64,000 nucleotides of DNA from Clostridium prolinivorans (GTDB lineage Bacteria > Bacillota > Clostridia > Clostridiales > Clostridiaceae), in the NCBI RefSeq assembly GCF_004011155.1, contig NZ_RJWG01000004.1, forward strand, positions 124,528-188,527, written 5' to 3'. The notes below the pieces were generated by a model. The model did no database searches, was not told the origin of the DNA, and saw only the letters and a list, made by a program, of their open reading frames with translations. A program made the position numbers and the translations under genes. Below, piece after piece: positions 1-9,198 of this stretch (the first letter of the stretch is position 1; every line of letters starts with the position of its first letter).

Positions 1-435
1 AGAATCGCCGTAAAATTCCATATACCTACTTGTTTTTTTATAAGGTAAATTTACCTCATCACCTTTAGATATAATAAAGCCATAAAAAGTAAATTCATGA
101 CAGCCATCTTGTCTTTTAAAAAGTATTACTTCATGAGTTTTATTAGTTTCTAAATCCTCTGCAAGAGTTATTTCTTGAATACTATCATCATTAGAAATAA
201 AAATTATTTTCTCAATTCCATCTAAAATACATCCTAAATAGTTATAATTATGATCATTATAATCATGATTATTTTTTATTAAAGCTTTAAGATTTGAGCC
301 CTTAAATAGCATAGATACTGAACTACCAGGGAATATAAATATTGGAGCCTTAGGATCTAAAAAATCAATTCTTCCACTATAACTTAAATTTTCCATATCT
401 GCATAAATTAGTTTTTCATTTTCTTTTAAATCCAA
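1..435 (-). CDS. CE2-type GDSL acetylesterase, N-terminal part (runs off the left edge)
   Basis: This open frame of 145 codons is cut by the window edge. The start is TTG at 433-435, with AGGTGA six bases upstream; no ATG fits as well. The protein opens with a beta-rich stretch and reaches RYMEFYGDS exactly at the edge, which matches block I (GDS) of SGNH/GDSL hydrolases. A short beta domain placed before the GDS block is the arrangement of carbohydrate esterase family 2, which removes acetyl groups from xylan or glucomannan. The catalytic Ser would be the last visible residue; the His/Asp part lies outside the window. It starts 14 bases after the beta-mannosidase stop, so the two are probably co-transcribed and act together on acetylated mannan fragments. 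The family call rests on this N-terminal part only. No signal peptide is seen, which suggests a cytoplasmic enzyme. Confidence 0.68.
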   Translation of the reverse strand, partial: MDLKENEKLIYADMENLSYSGRIDFLDPKAPIFIFPGSSVSMLFKGSNLKALIKNNHDYNDHNYNYLGCILDGIEKIIFISNDDSIQEITLAEDLETNKTHEVILFKRQDGCHEFTFYGFIISKGDEVNLPYKKTSRYMEFYGDS

Positions 436-449
436 TTTTATTCACCTTC

Positions 450-2924
450 TTATCTTATGTCATAAACACTTCTAATTTTTATTTCTTCTGGCTTCCCTTT
501 TAATATTTTTATTCTTCTTTCTCCCCCATTCATATCAAAATAATTATCCTCAAGCAGCATATCATCATTTTTATTTATTATTTCAACATTTTTTGCATAA
601 CTTTCAGAAAAAATTACTATTTCATCTCCTTCTACTTTATAAGTTAATTTAGGATCAATAAATTTAAAATGCTTTGGTATAGAAAATATAACTGTTCCTT
701 CTGATATTATCTCTCCCTCCTTTAACATTTCATAACTTACATAGTCTTCATAAAGTGATGCTTCCTGCATATCTATAATATCCAGCCAATTACTTGTAAG
801 CTTTTTTACCATCACTTCACATGAATCTTCTTTCTTTATTTCTGCTTTATTATTTCTTAAAGCCCATCTTACAGTAACTTTTTCATCATGCATAGATTCA
901 TTTGAAACACAAAGTTGTATAGATTTTTTAACTTCATATGGTTCAGCATTAACATTTGGATCTTGAGTAAGTAGCCCTTCCTCTTTACAAGATAACATAA
1001 GAGGCGCAAAAAACCTTTTAGCATAATAGTGTAGTGCCTTCCATCTCCCAAAATAATCTATAGAAGCCCATGAAGCAACAGGCCAACAATCATTCAATTG
1101 CCAATATATAGTTCCCATACAGCGCCCTCTGTTTCTTCTAAAATGTTCTACTCCATAACGAATAGCTTCTGCCTGAAGGAGTTGTGAAGCATAAAGAAGG
1201 GTATTAAAGTCATTTGGATAAAGATAAGTAGCCCCCATATAGCTCATTATTTTACTGTTAGCTCCATTGTTTCTTTGATGCTTTTCCATAATATATGAAA
1301 ATATATTTCTATCTTCCGGTTTTGTAAATGTTTCAACAGTTTTTAATGAAGGAAATGATTGAAAACCAAATTCAGAAACATAACGGAAAAAAAACTTTCT
1401 ATATTCAGTGAATGGTTTATTTCCATGCCATACATCCCAATAATGTACATCACCCCTGTTTTCATCATTTGGATTATCAAATCCACCTCCTGATGATGGA
1501 CTTGCTGGCCAATAAAATGTTTCAGGATCATATTCTTTTAATATTTTAGGTATAATATACTCATAAATCTTTATATAATCACTCTTAAGTTTTGGAGTAA
1601 GTTCCCAATTACCTTCTGAAACAAATTGTTCCATTTCATTATTCCCACACCAAAGAGCAAGAGAAGGATGATTCCTTATTCTTTTTATGTTATCTATAAA
1701 CTCTGCCCTTATATTTTCTTCAAATTCATCTGTTAAGTTATAATTTGCACATGCAAACATAAAATCCTGCCATACCATAAGTCCAAGTTCATCACAGGCA
1801 TCATAAAATGCATCATAAGGATAATTTCCGCCACCCCATACACGCACACTATTAAAATATGCATCTTTACACTGCTTTAAAAGATTATATGTTCTCTCTG
1901 GAGTTACTCTGCTTAAAATACAGTCTTCCGGTATATAATCTGCACCCATAGCAAATACTTTTACACCATTTACTTCGTGAGCAAAACTCTCGCCATATTT
2001 ATCTTTTTCAATATGTACTGTTAAAGTCCTAAGTCCAATTCGTTTTTTCCAAGTATCAATTTTTTCTTTGCTATGCATAAGTGCAACTTCGATCTTATAT
2101 AAAGGCTGATTCCCATATCCATTAGGCCACCAAAGTTTAGGATTATTAATTACTATTTTTTTAGGTGAACCACTATAAACTTCTTTTATACCATCAGGAT
2201 TTGTAATACTAATCTCATAATAATAACCATAATTTATTGCTTTATTTTCTTCATCATGAAATCTTAATGCATGTCTATCTTTTGTTTTTATCATATCTAT
2301 TTGAAAATCAAGTATCACTTTATTATCTTTATGTTCTTGCTTTATGTATACATTTTCTATTCTTCCTTTACTTATTCCTAAAAGTGAAACTTCTCTCCAA
2401 ATTCCCATATCAGGAAGCCTTGGTCCCCAATCCCATCCAAACATACAATGTGCTTTTCTTATCTGTGGAAAACCTTTCATAGCATCTGATGAACCACCAA
2501 TATGCTGTTTTTTATCAGCTTCCTTAATAAATTTTGTAGGTGAATGAAAAACTATTTTTAACTCATTCTTTTCTTCTTTAAGATCTCTCTTTACTTCAAA
2601 TTCCCATATTCTATGCATATTATTGACATAAGCAATATGATTTTCATTTAAATAGATATCTGCTAATGTATCTAATCCATCAAAATGCAGCATAATTTCA
2701 TCAGAATTTAGCATCTTCTTTGATGTATTAAAGATTAATTTATACTCATAATCCTGATCCATAAGTTTTAATGCTTTTAGCTCATTATCCCTATAATAAG
2801 GATCTTCCATTTTGTTGTTTTTAAGTAAATCACTATAGACCGACCCAGGTACAGATGCATTAATATATTCTTCATCATTTATATTTCTCATCTGCCAATT
2901 ATCATTTAATTTTTCAATAATCAT
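450..2924 (-). CDS. beta-mannosidase (glycoside hydrolase family 2)
   Basis: An 824-residue GH2 enzyme expected to release mannose from the non-reducing end of manno-oligosaccharides. The open frame extends to 2951, but GGAGG at 2931-2935 lies just before the ATG at 2922-2924, so the protein starts MIIEKLNDNWQM. The N-terminal jelly-roll domain carries the HCMFGWDWGPR signature typical of beta-mannosidases. In the TIM-barrel domain RVWGGGNYPYD and LALWCGNNEME are visible, with the acid/base Glu following GNN, and VSEFGFQSFPS contains the likely nucleophile Glu. C-terminal beta domains follow. There is no signal peptide, so it should act in the cytoplasm on imported oligosaccharides. It is followed after 14 bases by an acetylesterase gene, in keeping with use of acetylated (gluco)mannan. 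The exact substrate is inferred from family signatures. Confidence 0.9.
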   Translation of the reverse strand: MIIEKLNDNWQMRNINDEEYINASVPGSVYSDLLKNNKMEDPYYRDNELKALKLMDQDYEYKLIFNTSKKMLNSDEIMLHFDGLDTLADIYLNENHIAYVNNMHRIWEFEVKRDLKEEKNELKIVFHSPTKFIKEADKKQHIGGSSDAMKGFPQIRKAHCMFGWDWGPRLPDMGIWREVSLLGISKGRIENVYIKQEHKDNKVILDFQIDMIKTKDRHALRFHDEENKAINYGYYYEISITNPDGIKEVYSGSPKKIVINNPKLWWPNGYGNQPLYKIEVALMHSKEKIDTWKKRIGLRTLTVHIEKDKYGESFAHEVNGVKVFAMGADYIPEDCILSRVTPERTYNLLKQCKDAYFNSVRVWGGGNYPYDAFYDACDELGLMVWQDFMFACANYNLTDEFEENIRAEFIDNIKRIRNHPSLALWCGNNEMEQFVSEGNWELTPKLKSDYIKIYEYIIPKILKEYDPETFYWPASPSSGGGFDNPNDENRGDVHYWDVWHGNKPFTEYRKFFFRYVSEFGFQSFPSLKTVETFTKPEDRNIFSYIMEKHQRNNGANSKIMSYMGATYLYPNDFNTLLYASQLLQAEAIRYGVEHFRRNRGRCMGTIYWQLNDCWPVASWASIDYFGRWKALHYYAKRFFAPLMLSCKEEGLLTQDPNVNAEPYEVKKSIQLCVSNESMHDEKVTVRWALRNNKAEIKKEDSCEVMVKKLTSNWLDIIDMQEASLYEDYVSYEMLKEGEIISEGTVIFSIPKHFKFIDPKLTYKVEGDEIVIFSESYAKNVEIINKNDDMLLEDNYFDMNGGERRIKILKGKPEEIKIRSVYDIR

Positions 2925-2990
2925 AATTAACCTCCATTTATTGTTTAACATTATATTTTTTAATTTTATATTTTCATATCTATTATGAAA

Positions 2991-3020
2991 GTTGTATACA
3001 CGATATTCATTACATACAAC
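2991..3020. promoter_or_regulatory. possible operator: inverted repeat upstream of beta-mannosidase
   Basis: Arms GTTGTAT and ATACAAC are separated by 16 bases, about 70-95 bases upstream of the beta-mannosidase start. The left arm contains TTGTATACA, reminiscent of sites bound by GntR/HutC-type sugar regulators. The position suits a local operator, but no regulator gene lies next to it, so this is only a suggestion. Confidence 0.3.
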
Positions 3021-3247
3021 ACTTAAATATCAGCTAAAATCTATAATTTGTACTTATACCACCCTCTCTAATTCTTAAAATTTTTCATAATTTAAAGATA
3101 AAATATATCTTCAATTATTATTTTTTATCCTTATTTATATAGTTCAACTTTTGATATCGTTTACTTAGCTTGAATAAAAATCATTAAATTTTTAATGTTA
3201 TAAATATAATATTGTAACATTAACATATTTATAAATATTATATTTAT

Positions 3248-3356
3248 GATTAGCCCTCAATAATCTATAATTAATTCCCACTATACAATTTATAGTTTAA
3301 AATGTTTCTAATTTTCTATTATGTATATATTAAAAATACTTTTATTAGATAATCAA
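3248..3356 (+). repeat. dispersed intergenic repeat, copy A
   Basis: One of four related intergenic copies in this window (others at 4561-4690, 20381-20506 and 28603-28722). It shares the head GATTA-N4-TCAATAA, the CACTATACAATTTATAG block also found in copy C, and the tail TTAGATAATC, which resembles the GTGAGATAAT tail of the other copies read in the same direction. It is more diverged than copies B and D. It has no coding capacity. Confidence 0.55.
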
Positions 3357-3495
3357 TTTATATATTTATATATACTTTTCAATATACTTAAATATACTTA
3401 AAATATTAATATATATAATAAAAATTTTTATTAAGATAATTTAAAATAAACAAAATAGGTTACAGTTTTAAGCTATAAATTTATATAAAAAATAA

Positions 3496-3525
3496 TCCCA
3501 TTACAAATAATTAACTGTAATGGGA
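3496..3525 (-). terminator. rho-independent terminator of the ROK kinase gene
   Basis: A 9-bp perfect stem (TCCCATTAC / GTAATGGGA) with a 12-base loop. On the minus strand it is followed by a T-rich run (TTATTTTTT). It lies 45 bases after the ROK stop codon. Confidence 0.75.
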
Positions 3526-3570
3526 ACTTTAAAGTATTAATATTAATTTACATAAATTATAAAGATATTT

Positions 3571-4467
3571 TTAATGTTTATTCAGATAATGATACAAAGC
3601 TCCAATTAAATTGGAATCATTCCTAAATTTGCAACGTACAACTTCAGGTATAACTATATTATGTGGTAATGAGTTTGCAAGTTTTTCTATATTTTTTTGT
3701 ATGTACTCCATTAATATATCTTGTGAACTTATTCCTCCGCCTATAGCTATTTTTTCAGGATCATAAATGTACTGCAAATTAAAAAGCTGTCTTACTAATT
3801 TGTAGCAATAACTATCTAGTATTTGAAGCACATCTTTATCCCCATTATTTGCCATTTCAAATACTTTACGACCATCTAACTTTTCTATTGGAATATTTTT
3901 TCTCTCTGATACAGGTTTAATTAAAGCTAAATATCCTCCTTCATAACCCCATAGTGATTTGGAAACTTCTCCTTCAGTATCTATGTCATTAGTAATTATA
4001 TAGCTAAATTCTCCAGCAGTAAAATGAGGACCTTTGTGAAGTTTTTTATCTTTTATAATTCCTCCACCAATACCAGTCCCTATTATAACTACTATAGCGT
4101 CATTGCAATCTGATAGGCTTCCAATCCAAGCTTCTGCTAAAGCAGCACATTTACCATCGTTTTCAATAGTAATTGGTACAGGACAGCGCTTTTGTAATAT
4201 AGAACATATATCTTTATCATAATTATACTTTAGATGACCTCCAGAATAAGCATAACCTCGATCACTGTCTATTCTTCCTGGCATACTAATACCTATGCCT
4301 TCAATTCTATCTTTGTATTTATCAAATATACCTCCAATAGCATTTACAAAATTCTCTATTGTGTCTTGCGGGGTAGGTACTTGTCCTTTTTCAAGAAACT
4401 CTGCCTTTTGGTTCATTAAGGCATATTTTATTGCACTACCACCCACATCAAATACTAAATAATTCAT
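3571..4467 (-). CDS. ROK-family sugar kinase
   Basis: 298 residues, normal for a ROK kinase that uses ATP to phosphorylate a hexose or beta-glucoside at C6. The N-terminal phosphate-binding motif is FDVGGSAIKYAL; IENDGKCAALAE contains the catalytic Asp; GTGIGGGII is the second phosphate-binding loop; and AIGGGISSQ is a C-terminal ROK glycine motif. The usual zinc-binding Cys-x-Cys-Gly motif after the HKGPHFTAGEF segment is missing, as in the BglK-like subgroup. The start is ATG at 4467 with GGAGGTG upstream. The gene stands alone with its own terminator, between the gal operon and the mannosidase pair. The substrate cannot be told from sequence; mannose, glucose or a beta-glucoside are all possible in this context. 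Confidence 0.85.
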   Translation of the reverse strand: MNYLVFDVGGSAIKYALMNQKAEFLEKGQVPTPQDTIENFVNAIGGIFDKYKDRIEGIGISMPGRIDSDRGYAYSGGHLKYNYDKDICSILQKRCPVPITIENDGKCAALAEAWIGSLSDCNDAIVVIIGTGIGGGIIKDKKLHKGPHFTAGEFSYIITNDIDTEGEVSKSLWGYEGGYLALIKPVSERKNIPIEKLDGRKVFEMANNGDKDVLQILDSYCYKLVRQLFNLQYIYDPEKIAIGGGISSQDILMEYIQKNIEKLANSLPHNIVIPEVVRCKFRNDSNLIGALYHYLNKH

Positions 4468-4560
4468 ATCTAAACACCTCCATAATTATTTAAACCTTTT
4501 CTATTAGTATTGCTTATAATACTTTTTATAACTATTTTAACTACAATATTATAAGTTTTA

Positions 4561-4690
4561 TATAATGATTATCTCACAAAAACTATTTTTTCTTAGAATT
4601 GACCACTATATTTTGAAATAAATCAATAATAAACATACTAGTCATTGTGTAATGGAAATTTATTTACAGTCTATTGTGTTTTAATTATAT
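4561..4690 (-). repeat. dispersed intergenic repeat, copy B
   Basis: Reverse orientation relative to copies A and C. It shares ATTATCTCACAAAAA and GACCACTATAT with copy D (28603-28722), and the TTTACAG-N2-TATTGTG end with copies C and D when read on the other strand. It sits just upstream of the ROK kinase gene. Confidence 0.65.
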
Positions 4691-5030
4691 AATTATTCTT
4701 TTTAATCTAATTATAGTTTATAAACTAAAAGGCTAAAAATTAAATTTAATATTCTGTATTGTAATTAAAATATCCCCCCCCCCGCCATAATCCCCATAAA
4801 AAGTTCTTAGGATTATTATTTTATTCGATTGATAGATTAATTTTTAAGGTTTTTAATGTCATCTGTTCTAAATATCATATAAAAAATTAATTTTCTGACA
4901 ATTATATTCTATACTTATTTTACTATGTAAGGAAGTATTTTGATGATATAAAATTAAAAATGTTCTTTTAATTTTTCTCTAATTACGTTATTTTTTATAT
5001 ACAGCTTATATCTTTATTGTATTCTAATAA

Positions 5031-5080
5031 AAAATAAAGAAGCTTTTTAGCTAACTATTTATTTAATTAGCATAAGCTCC
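5031..5080 (-). terminator. terminator of the galTKE operon
   Basis: An imperfect stem pairing GGAGCTTATGCTAATT with GTTAGCTAAAAAGCTTC, read on the minus strand, followed by TTTATTTTTTATTAG. It lies about 50 bases after the galE stop. Confidence 0.65.
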
Positions 5081-5128
5081 TTTATCTATTAAATATTTAT
5101 TATTTTTTATATATATTATTTATTAGTT

Positions 5129-6115
5129 TTATTTTTCATATCCATTAGGATGATTTACATGCCATTTCCAAGCTGTTTCTATTATAGTTTCTAAGGAATT
5201 AAATTTTGGTTCCCATCCTAATTCATCTATAGCCTTTTGTGAAGAAGCTATAAGTATTGCTGGATCTCCTGCACGTCTTGGTGCAACTTCAGCTTTTATT
5301 TCTCTTCCTGTAACCCTTCTTGCAGTTTCTATAACATCTTTAACAGAAAATCCTTTACCATTTCCTAGATTATAAATTCTGCTTTCTCCACCTTTTATTA
5401 ATCTATCTAATGCTAAAAGATGAGCTGAAGCTAAATCCATAACATGTATATAATCTCTTATGCATGTACCATCTTCAGTTTTATAATCATCACCAAATAT
5501 CATTATTTTCTCTCTTTTCCCAAGTGCTGTTTCAAGAATTAATGGTATTAAATGAGTTTCAGGTTTATGATCTTCACCAATTTTACCGCTTTCATGAGCT
5601 CCAGCTGCATTAAAATATCTAAGTGCAGTATATTTTATACCATAAGCATTATCGCACCATTTTAGTATCTTTTCTACAGTAAGCTTTGATTCTCCATATG
5701 GATTAGTCGGAAAAGTTTTATCATTTTCAAGTATTGGAATATTCTCTGGTTCTCCGTAAGTTGCAGCTGTTGAAGAAAATACAATATATTTAACATCGTA
5801 ATCTTTCATTGCACGAAGAAGACTTAGTGTCCCTGAAACATTATTTTCAAAATATTTTAAAGGCTCAACTACACTTTCACCAACTAAAGAATCTGCTGCA
5901 AAGTCTATTACAGCATCAATTTTATTTTCAGTAAATACTTTATCTAAAATTTTTCTATCTCTTAAATCTCCCTCGTAAATTTTTCCTCCAAGTACTGCAT
6001 CTTTATGTCCTTTTTGAAAATTATCTAAAATTACAACTTCTTTTCCTTTTTCTAAAAGTGCAGCTACCATATGACTTCCAATATAACCAGCACCACCACA
6101 AACTAATATTGCCAT
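5129..6115 (-). CDS. galE: UDP-glucose 4-epimerase
   Basis: 328 residues, the usual length. GalE interconverts UDP-galactose and UDP-glucose with bound NAD, closing the Leloir pathway. The N-terminal Rossmann motif GGAGYIGSH is intact. The catalytic YGESK (Tyr-x-x-x-Lys) is preceded by the Ser/Thr-rich [11 protein letters not shown] segment, and [12 protein letters not shown] and [12 protein letters not shown] are standard GalE blocks. The start is ATG at 6115 with GGGAGG upstream. It is the last gene of a galT-galK-galE operon, 90 bases after galK. A terminator follows. Confidence 0.96.
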   Translation of the reverse strand: MAILVCGGAGYIGSHMVAALLEKGKEVVILDNFQKGHKDAVLGGKIYEGDLRDRKILDKVFTENKIDAVIDFAADSLVGESVVEPLKYFENNVSGTLSLLRAMKDYDVKYIVFSSTAATYGEPENIPILENDKTFPTNPYGESKLTVEKILKWCDNAYGIKYTALRYFNAAGAHESGKIGEDHKPETHLIPLILETALGKREKIMIFGDDYKTEDGTCIRDYIHVMDLASAHLLALDRLIKGGESRIYNLGNGKGFSVKDVIETARRVTGREIKAEVAPRRAGDPAILIASSQKAIDELGWEPKFNSLETIIETAWKWHVNHPNGYEK

Positions 6116-6205
6116 AAATTTTCCTCCCTTTAAACCTTTATTATTTACATTTCTGAAATATTTTTAAAAATGTAAAAACTTCAAAATTAAACAATATAAA
6201 ATTTA

Positions 6206-7366
6206 TTATATCACTTCTTCTGTGCCTTGACCAATTCCACTTAAATAAAAACTTGGCTCATAGCCTATAATAGAAGTATAATTTATTTTAACTTGATTTA
6301 TAAAATTTTCTACTGAATCTTTTTTTACAAGAGCTATAGCACAACCACCAAACCCTGCTCCTGTCATCCTTGCACCTATACAGCCTTTAACTTTTAAAGC
6401 TTCATAAACTATTGTATCTAATTCTCTTCCTGTAACCTCATATAAATTTTTTAAAGAATTATGTGAATCAGTTAAAAGTTTCCCAAATTCTTCTATATTG
6501 CCTTCATTTAAAGCTTTATAAGCTTTTTTAGTTCTTTCATTTTCATAAACTGCATGTTTAGCTCTATTTCTTATGTTTTCTTTAACTAATAAATGTTCTA
6601 ATTTATTAAATTCTTCTATAGTTAAATCGCAAAGTGATTTTATATTTATTTCATTTTGAAGTATGCTTAAAGCTTCATCACATTCAGCTCTTCTTTCATT
6701 ATATTTTGATTCATTTAAAGCTCTTCTTTTGTTTGTATTCATTATAACTAAAGTATAATCATCAAGCTCAACATTTGCATAATCATATTTTAATGAAGCA
6801 CAATCTAAAAGTATAGCTTTATTTTTCTTTCCCATACCTACAGCAAATTGATCCATTATCCCACAATTTACTCCAACAAAACTGTTTTCAGCCTTTTGTG
6901 AAATTTTAACTAACTCTACTCTGTCAGCTTTTCCATCATTAAAAAGAGTATCTACAATAACAGCCGTCAATACTTCAAGTGAAGCTGATGATGAAAGCCC
7001 TGCACCATTAGGTATATTGCCACTTATTAATATATCCATACCTCCTAACTTAAAACCTTCATCTTTCATAATTTCCATTACTCCCTTAGGATAATTAGCC
7101 CAATCATCCTCTTTTTTATATACAATATTGTCTAAATCTATAGAAACTTTTAAATCAAAATTAGTTGAAGCAAAATTTACTTTTTTATCTGTTCTTTTTC
7201 TAACTAATCCGTAAGTTCCAAATTCAAGTGCACAAGGAAACACGTATCCTCCATTATAATCAATATGCTCTCCTATTAAATTAACCCTTCCTGGAGAGTG
7301 AAAAACTCTAACATCTCCTTCTCCATAAAGTTCATTAAATTTAGCTTTTAACTGTGAAATATCCAT
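6206..7366 (-). CDS. galK: galactokinase
   Basis: 386 residues, typical of bacterial GalK. It phosphorylates alpha-D-galactose at C1 with ATP. The galactokinase signature GRVNLIGEHIDYNGG lies near residues 27-41. The GHMP ATP-binding motif is PNGAGLSSSASLE, and the C-terminal GHMP motif is GARMTGAGFGGCAIAL. The Asp in NCGIMDQF is the expected catalytic base. The start is ATG at 7366 with GGAGG in front. It is the middle gene of galT-galK-galE, 58 bases after galT. Confidence 0.96.
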   Translation of the reverse strand: MDISQLKAKFNELYGEGDVRVFHSPGRVNLIGEHIDYNGGYVFPCALEFGTYGLVRKRTDKKVNFASTNFDLKVSIDLDNIVYKKEDDWANYPKGVMEIMKDEGFKLGGMDILISGNIPNGAGLSSSASLEVLTAVIVDTLFNDGKADRVELVKISQKAENSFVGVNCGIMDQFAVGMGKKNKAILLDCASLKYDYANVELDDYTLVIMNTNKRRALNESKYNERRAECDEALSILQNEINIKSLCDLTIEEFNKLEHLLVKENIRNRAKHAVYENERTKKAYKALNEGNIEEFGKLLTDSHNSLKNLYEVTGRELDTIVYEALKVKGCIGARMTGAGFGGCAIALVKKDSVENFINQVKINYTSIIGYEPSFYLSGIGQGTEEVI

Positions 7367-7424
7367 AGTTTTGCCTCCTTACATAATCTTTCATTTTTTC
7401 AATATTATTAATTATTGTTTTGCT

Positions 7425-8987
7425 TTATTTATTTTTAAATCCTATACTTTCCATAAATTTTATAAAACCTTTTTGACCATTTTCATCCCTTTTGTATACT
7501 CCTGCATCTTTAAGAACTTTTAAAAACTTATTTCCTACTTCTGCTTTTAAAATATCATTTACTTTTTCACTATTTAAATTTGTTCCATATTTATTTAAAA
7601 GCTCTTTTATCCAGTCTAAATGTTTGTAGATTGCATCATCGGTATTTTCTTGAGCTTTCTTAAATCTTACAGTATCACCTTTTAATATATCTCCTATTTC
7701 TTTAAGTTCTACACTCAATCTTCCTGGAAGTACTGCAAGCCCCATAACTTCTATAAGTCCTATATTTTCCTTTTTTATATGATGAAGCTCTTTATGTGGA
7801 TGAAATATACCATCAGGGTGTTCTTTACTTGTTCTATTGTTTCTAAGAACTAAATCAAATTCATATTCGTTTTCTTTATTTATTCTAGCTATTGGAGTTA
7901 TAGTATTATGTGAAATAATTTCTCCATTTACATTTGAATAAGCTAAAATATCTAAAGTTTCATCACTATATTTTTTCCATGAATCTAAAATTTTGTTTGA
8001 TACATAAAGAAGTTCTTCTTTATCTTTAGAAGATATTCTAATAACAGACATAGGCCATTTTACTATACCAGCTTTAACTTTACTAAAGTTATCACTTTTA
8101 AAGTAAGTTTCAATAGGAGCAATCTCCATTGGGAAAACATGTCTTCCACCTTGAAAATGATCATGACTTAATATAGAACCTCCTACTATTGGCAAATCAG
8201 CATTTGATCCCATAAAATAGTGAGGAAATTGTTCTAGAAAATTTAATAATCTTTCAAAAGTTTTATAAGATATTTTCATAGGAACATGATTAGCATTAAA
8301 CAAAATGCAATGTTCATTGTAATAAACATATGGGGAATACTGTAAATACCATTGTTCACCGGTTATATTTACAGGTATTACTCTATGATTTTGTCTAGCA
8401 GGGTGATTTAAATGCCCAGCATAGCCAATGTTTTCTAAACAAAGAAGACATTTTGGATAATTTGATTGAGGACGAAGCTTTGAGGCTGCAATTTCTTTTG
8501 GATCTTTTTCTGGCTTAGACAAATTAATTGTAATTTCTAAATCTCCATATTCTGTTGGTGCTTTCCAATAAAGATTTTTTTCTATTCTATCCATTCTTAT
8601 ATAGTTTGAAGCTTTAGATAAAGCATAGAATTCATCAGTAGCCTTTTGAGGTCCTTCTTCTTTGTAAGTATTATAGAAATTTTTTACTACTTCTGATTCA
8701 CGAGGCATTAATAATCCCATAATTTTAGTATCAAATAAATCTCTATATGTTATAGTATTATCTTCAATAAGTTTATTTTCTGCTGCATAATCTAAAATAT
8801 TATTAAGTATTTCCACTGCACTTTCTAAATTTTCATATTGAACTTCTCCTTCATACGGTTCTTCAATTTTTAATAAATCTAAAAGTGCATTTCTACAAGT
8901 AATAACATCAAGTTCCTCTATTATATTGTGATTTAATGCAAATAAAAGCAAACGTTCTACTTCAAAAGCAGCCTTTACTTTATTCAT
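7425..8987 (-). CDS. galT: UDP-glucose--hexose-1-phosphate uridylyltransferase (Firmicutes type)
   Basis: 520 residues, matching the long class II GalT of Firmicutes rather than the enzyme of about 350 residues in enterics. It exchanges UMP between UDP-glucose and galactose 1-phosphate. HFQGGRHVFPM lies around residues 275-290, and DLVLRNNRTSKEHPDGIFHPH and GLIEVMGLAVLPGRL are family blocks. Upstream, SNYPKCLLCLENIGYAG carries a Cys pair. The start is ATG at 8987 with AGGAGG upstream. It is the first gene of the galTKE operon, about 80 bases downstream of a well-formed promoter with repeat elements that resemble a GalR/LacI operator. Confidence 0.95.
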   Translation of the reverse strand: MNKVKAAFEVERLLLFALNHNIIEELDVITCRNALLDLLKIEEPYEGEVQYENLESAVEILNNILDYAAENKLIEDNTITYRDLFDTKIMGLLMPRESEVVKNFYNTYKEEGPQKATDEFYALSKASNYIRMDRIEKNLYWKAPTEYGDLEITINLSKPEKDPKEIAASKLRPQSNYPKCLLCLENIGYAGHLNHPARQNHRVIPVNITGEQWYLQYSPYVYYNEHCILFNANHVPMKISYKTFERLLNFLEQFPHYFMGSNADLPIVGGSILSHDHFQGGRHVFPMEIAPIETYFKSDNFSKVKAGIVKWPMSVIRISSKDKEELLYVSNKILDSWKKYSDETLDILAYSNVNGEIISHNTITPIARINKENEYEFDLVLRNNRTSKEHPDGIFHPHKELHHIKKENIGLIEVMGLAVLPGRLSVELKEIGDILKGDTVRFKKAQENTDDAIYKHLDWIKELLNKYGTNLNSEKVNDILKAEVGNKFLKVLKDAGVYKRDENGQKGFIKFMESIGFKNK

Positions 8988-9049
8988 TTATTTCAGCCTC
9001 CTTTTATTTATCCTTAAGAGCTTAATTTATAAATTAATATTTATCCCTT

Positions 9050-9101
9050 TAGAAAACCTTTTCTATATACTTATTATAGCAAAGGTTTTCTATTATTGCA
9101 A
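9050..9101 (-). promoter_or_regulatory. gal operon promoter with GalR/LacI-like operator repeats
   Basis: On the minus strand, -35 TTGCAA (9096-9101) and -10 TATAAT (9073-9078) are separated by exactly 17 bases. AGAAAACCTTTG lies in the spacer, and the near-palindrome AGAAAAGGTTTTCT lies just downstream of the -10 (9051-9064). The latter differs from the LacI/GalR-type AGAAAACGTTTTCT only at the centre. A repressor bound here would block transcription of galT. No galR gene lies in the window, so the regulator is inferred. Confidence 0.75.
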
Positions 9102-9163
9102 TAGTAAATGTTTTAATTGCTATTAAAAATTTATAAAAATATTTATTTTTCTCTATAATTTTA

Positions 9164-9193
9164 AAAGCAGACCTTAATAATTTGGTCTGCTTT
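9164..9193 (-). terminator. terminator after helD
   Basis: A 10-bp perfect stem (AAAGCAGACC / GGTCTGCTTT) with a 10-base loop, starting five bases after the helD stop codon. A weak T-rich tail follows on the minus strand. The plus strand has a better T tract, so it may work in both directions. Confidence 0.75.
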
Positions 9194-9198
9194 ATTTT

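Larger units (their letters stand above)
2925..3570. other. AT-rich intergenic region between ROK kinase and beta-mannosidase
   Basis: About 650 bases without a convincing gene on either strand. It holds an inverted repeat near the mannosidase start (2991-3020), one copy of the dispersed intergenic repeat (3248-3356), and the terminator of the ROK gene (3496-3525). The rest is A/T-rich sequence in which no strong promoter can be picked out with confidence. Confidence 0.6.
4468..5128. other. intergenic region between galE and ROK kinase
   Basis: About 660 bases with no credible gene. It holds dispersed-repeat copy B (4561-4690), a run of ten consecutive C at 4774-4783 that stands out in this AT-rich DNA, and the galE terminator (5031-5080). 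I cannot identify the ROK promoter with confidence. Confidence 0.6.
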
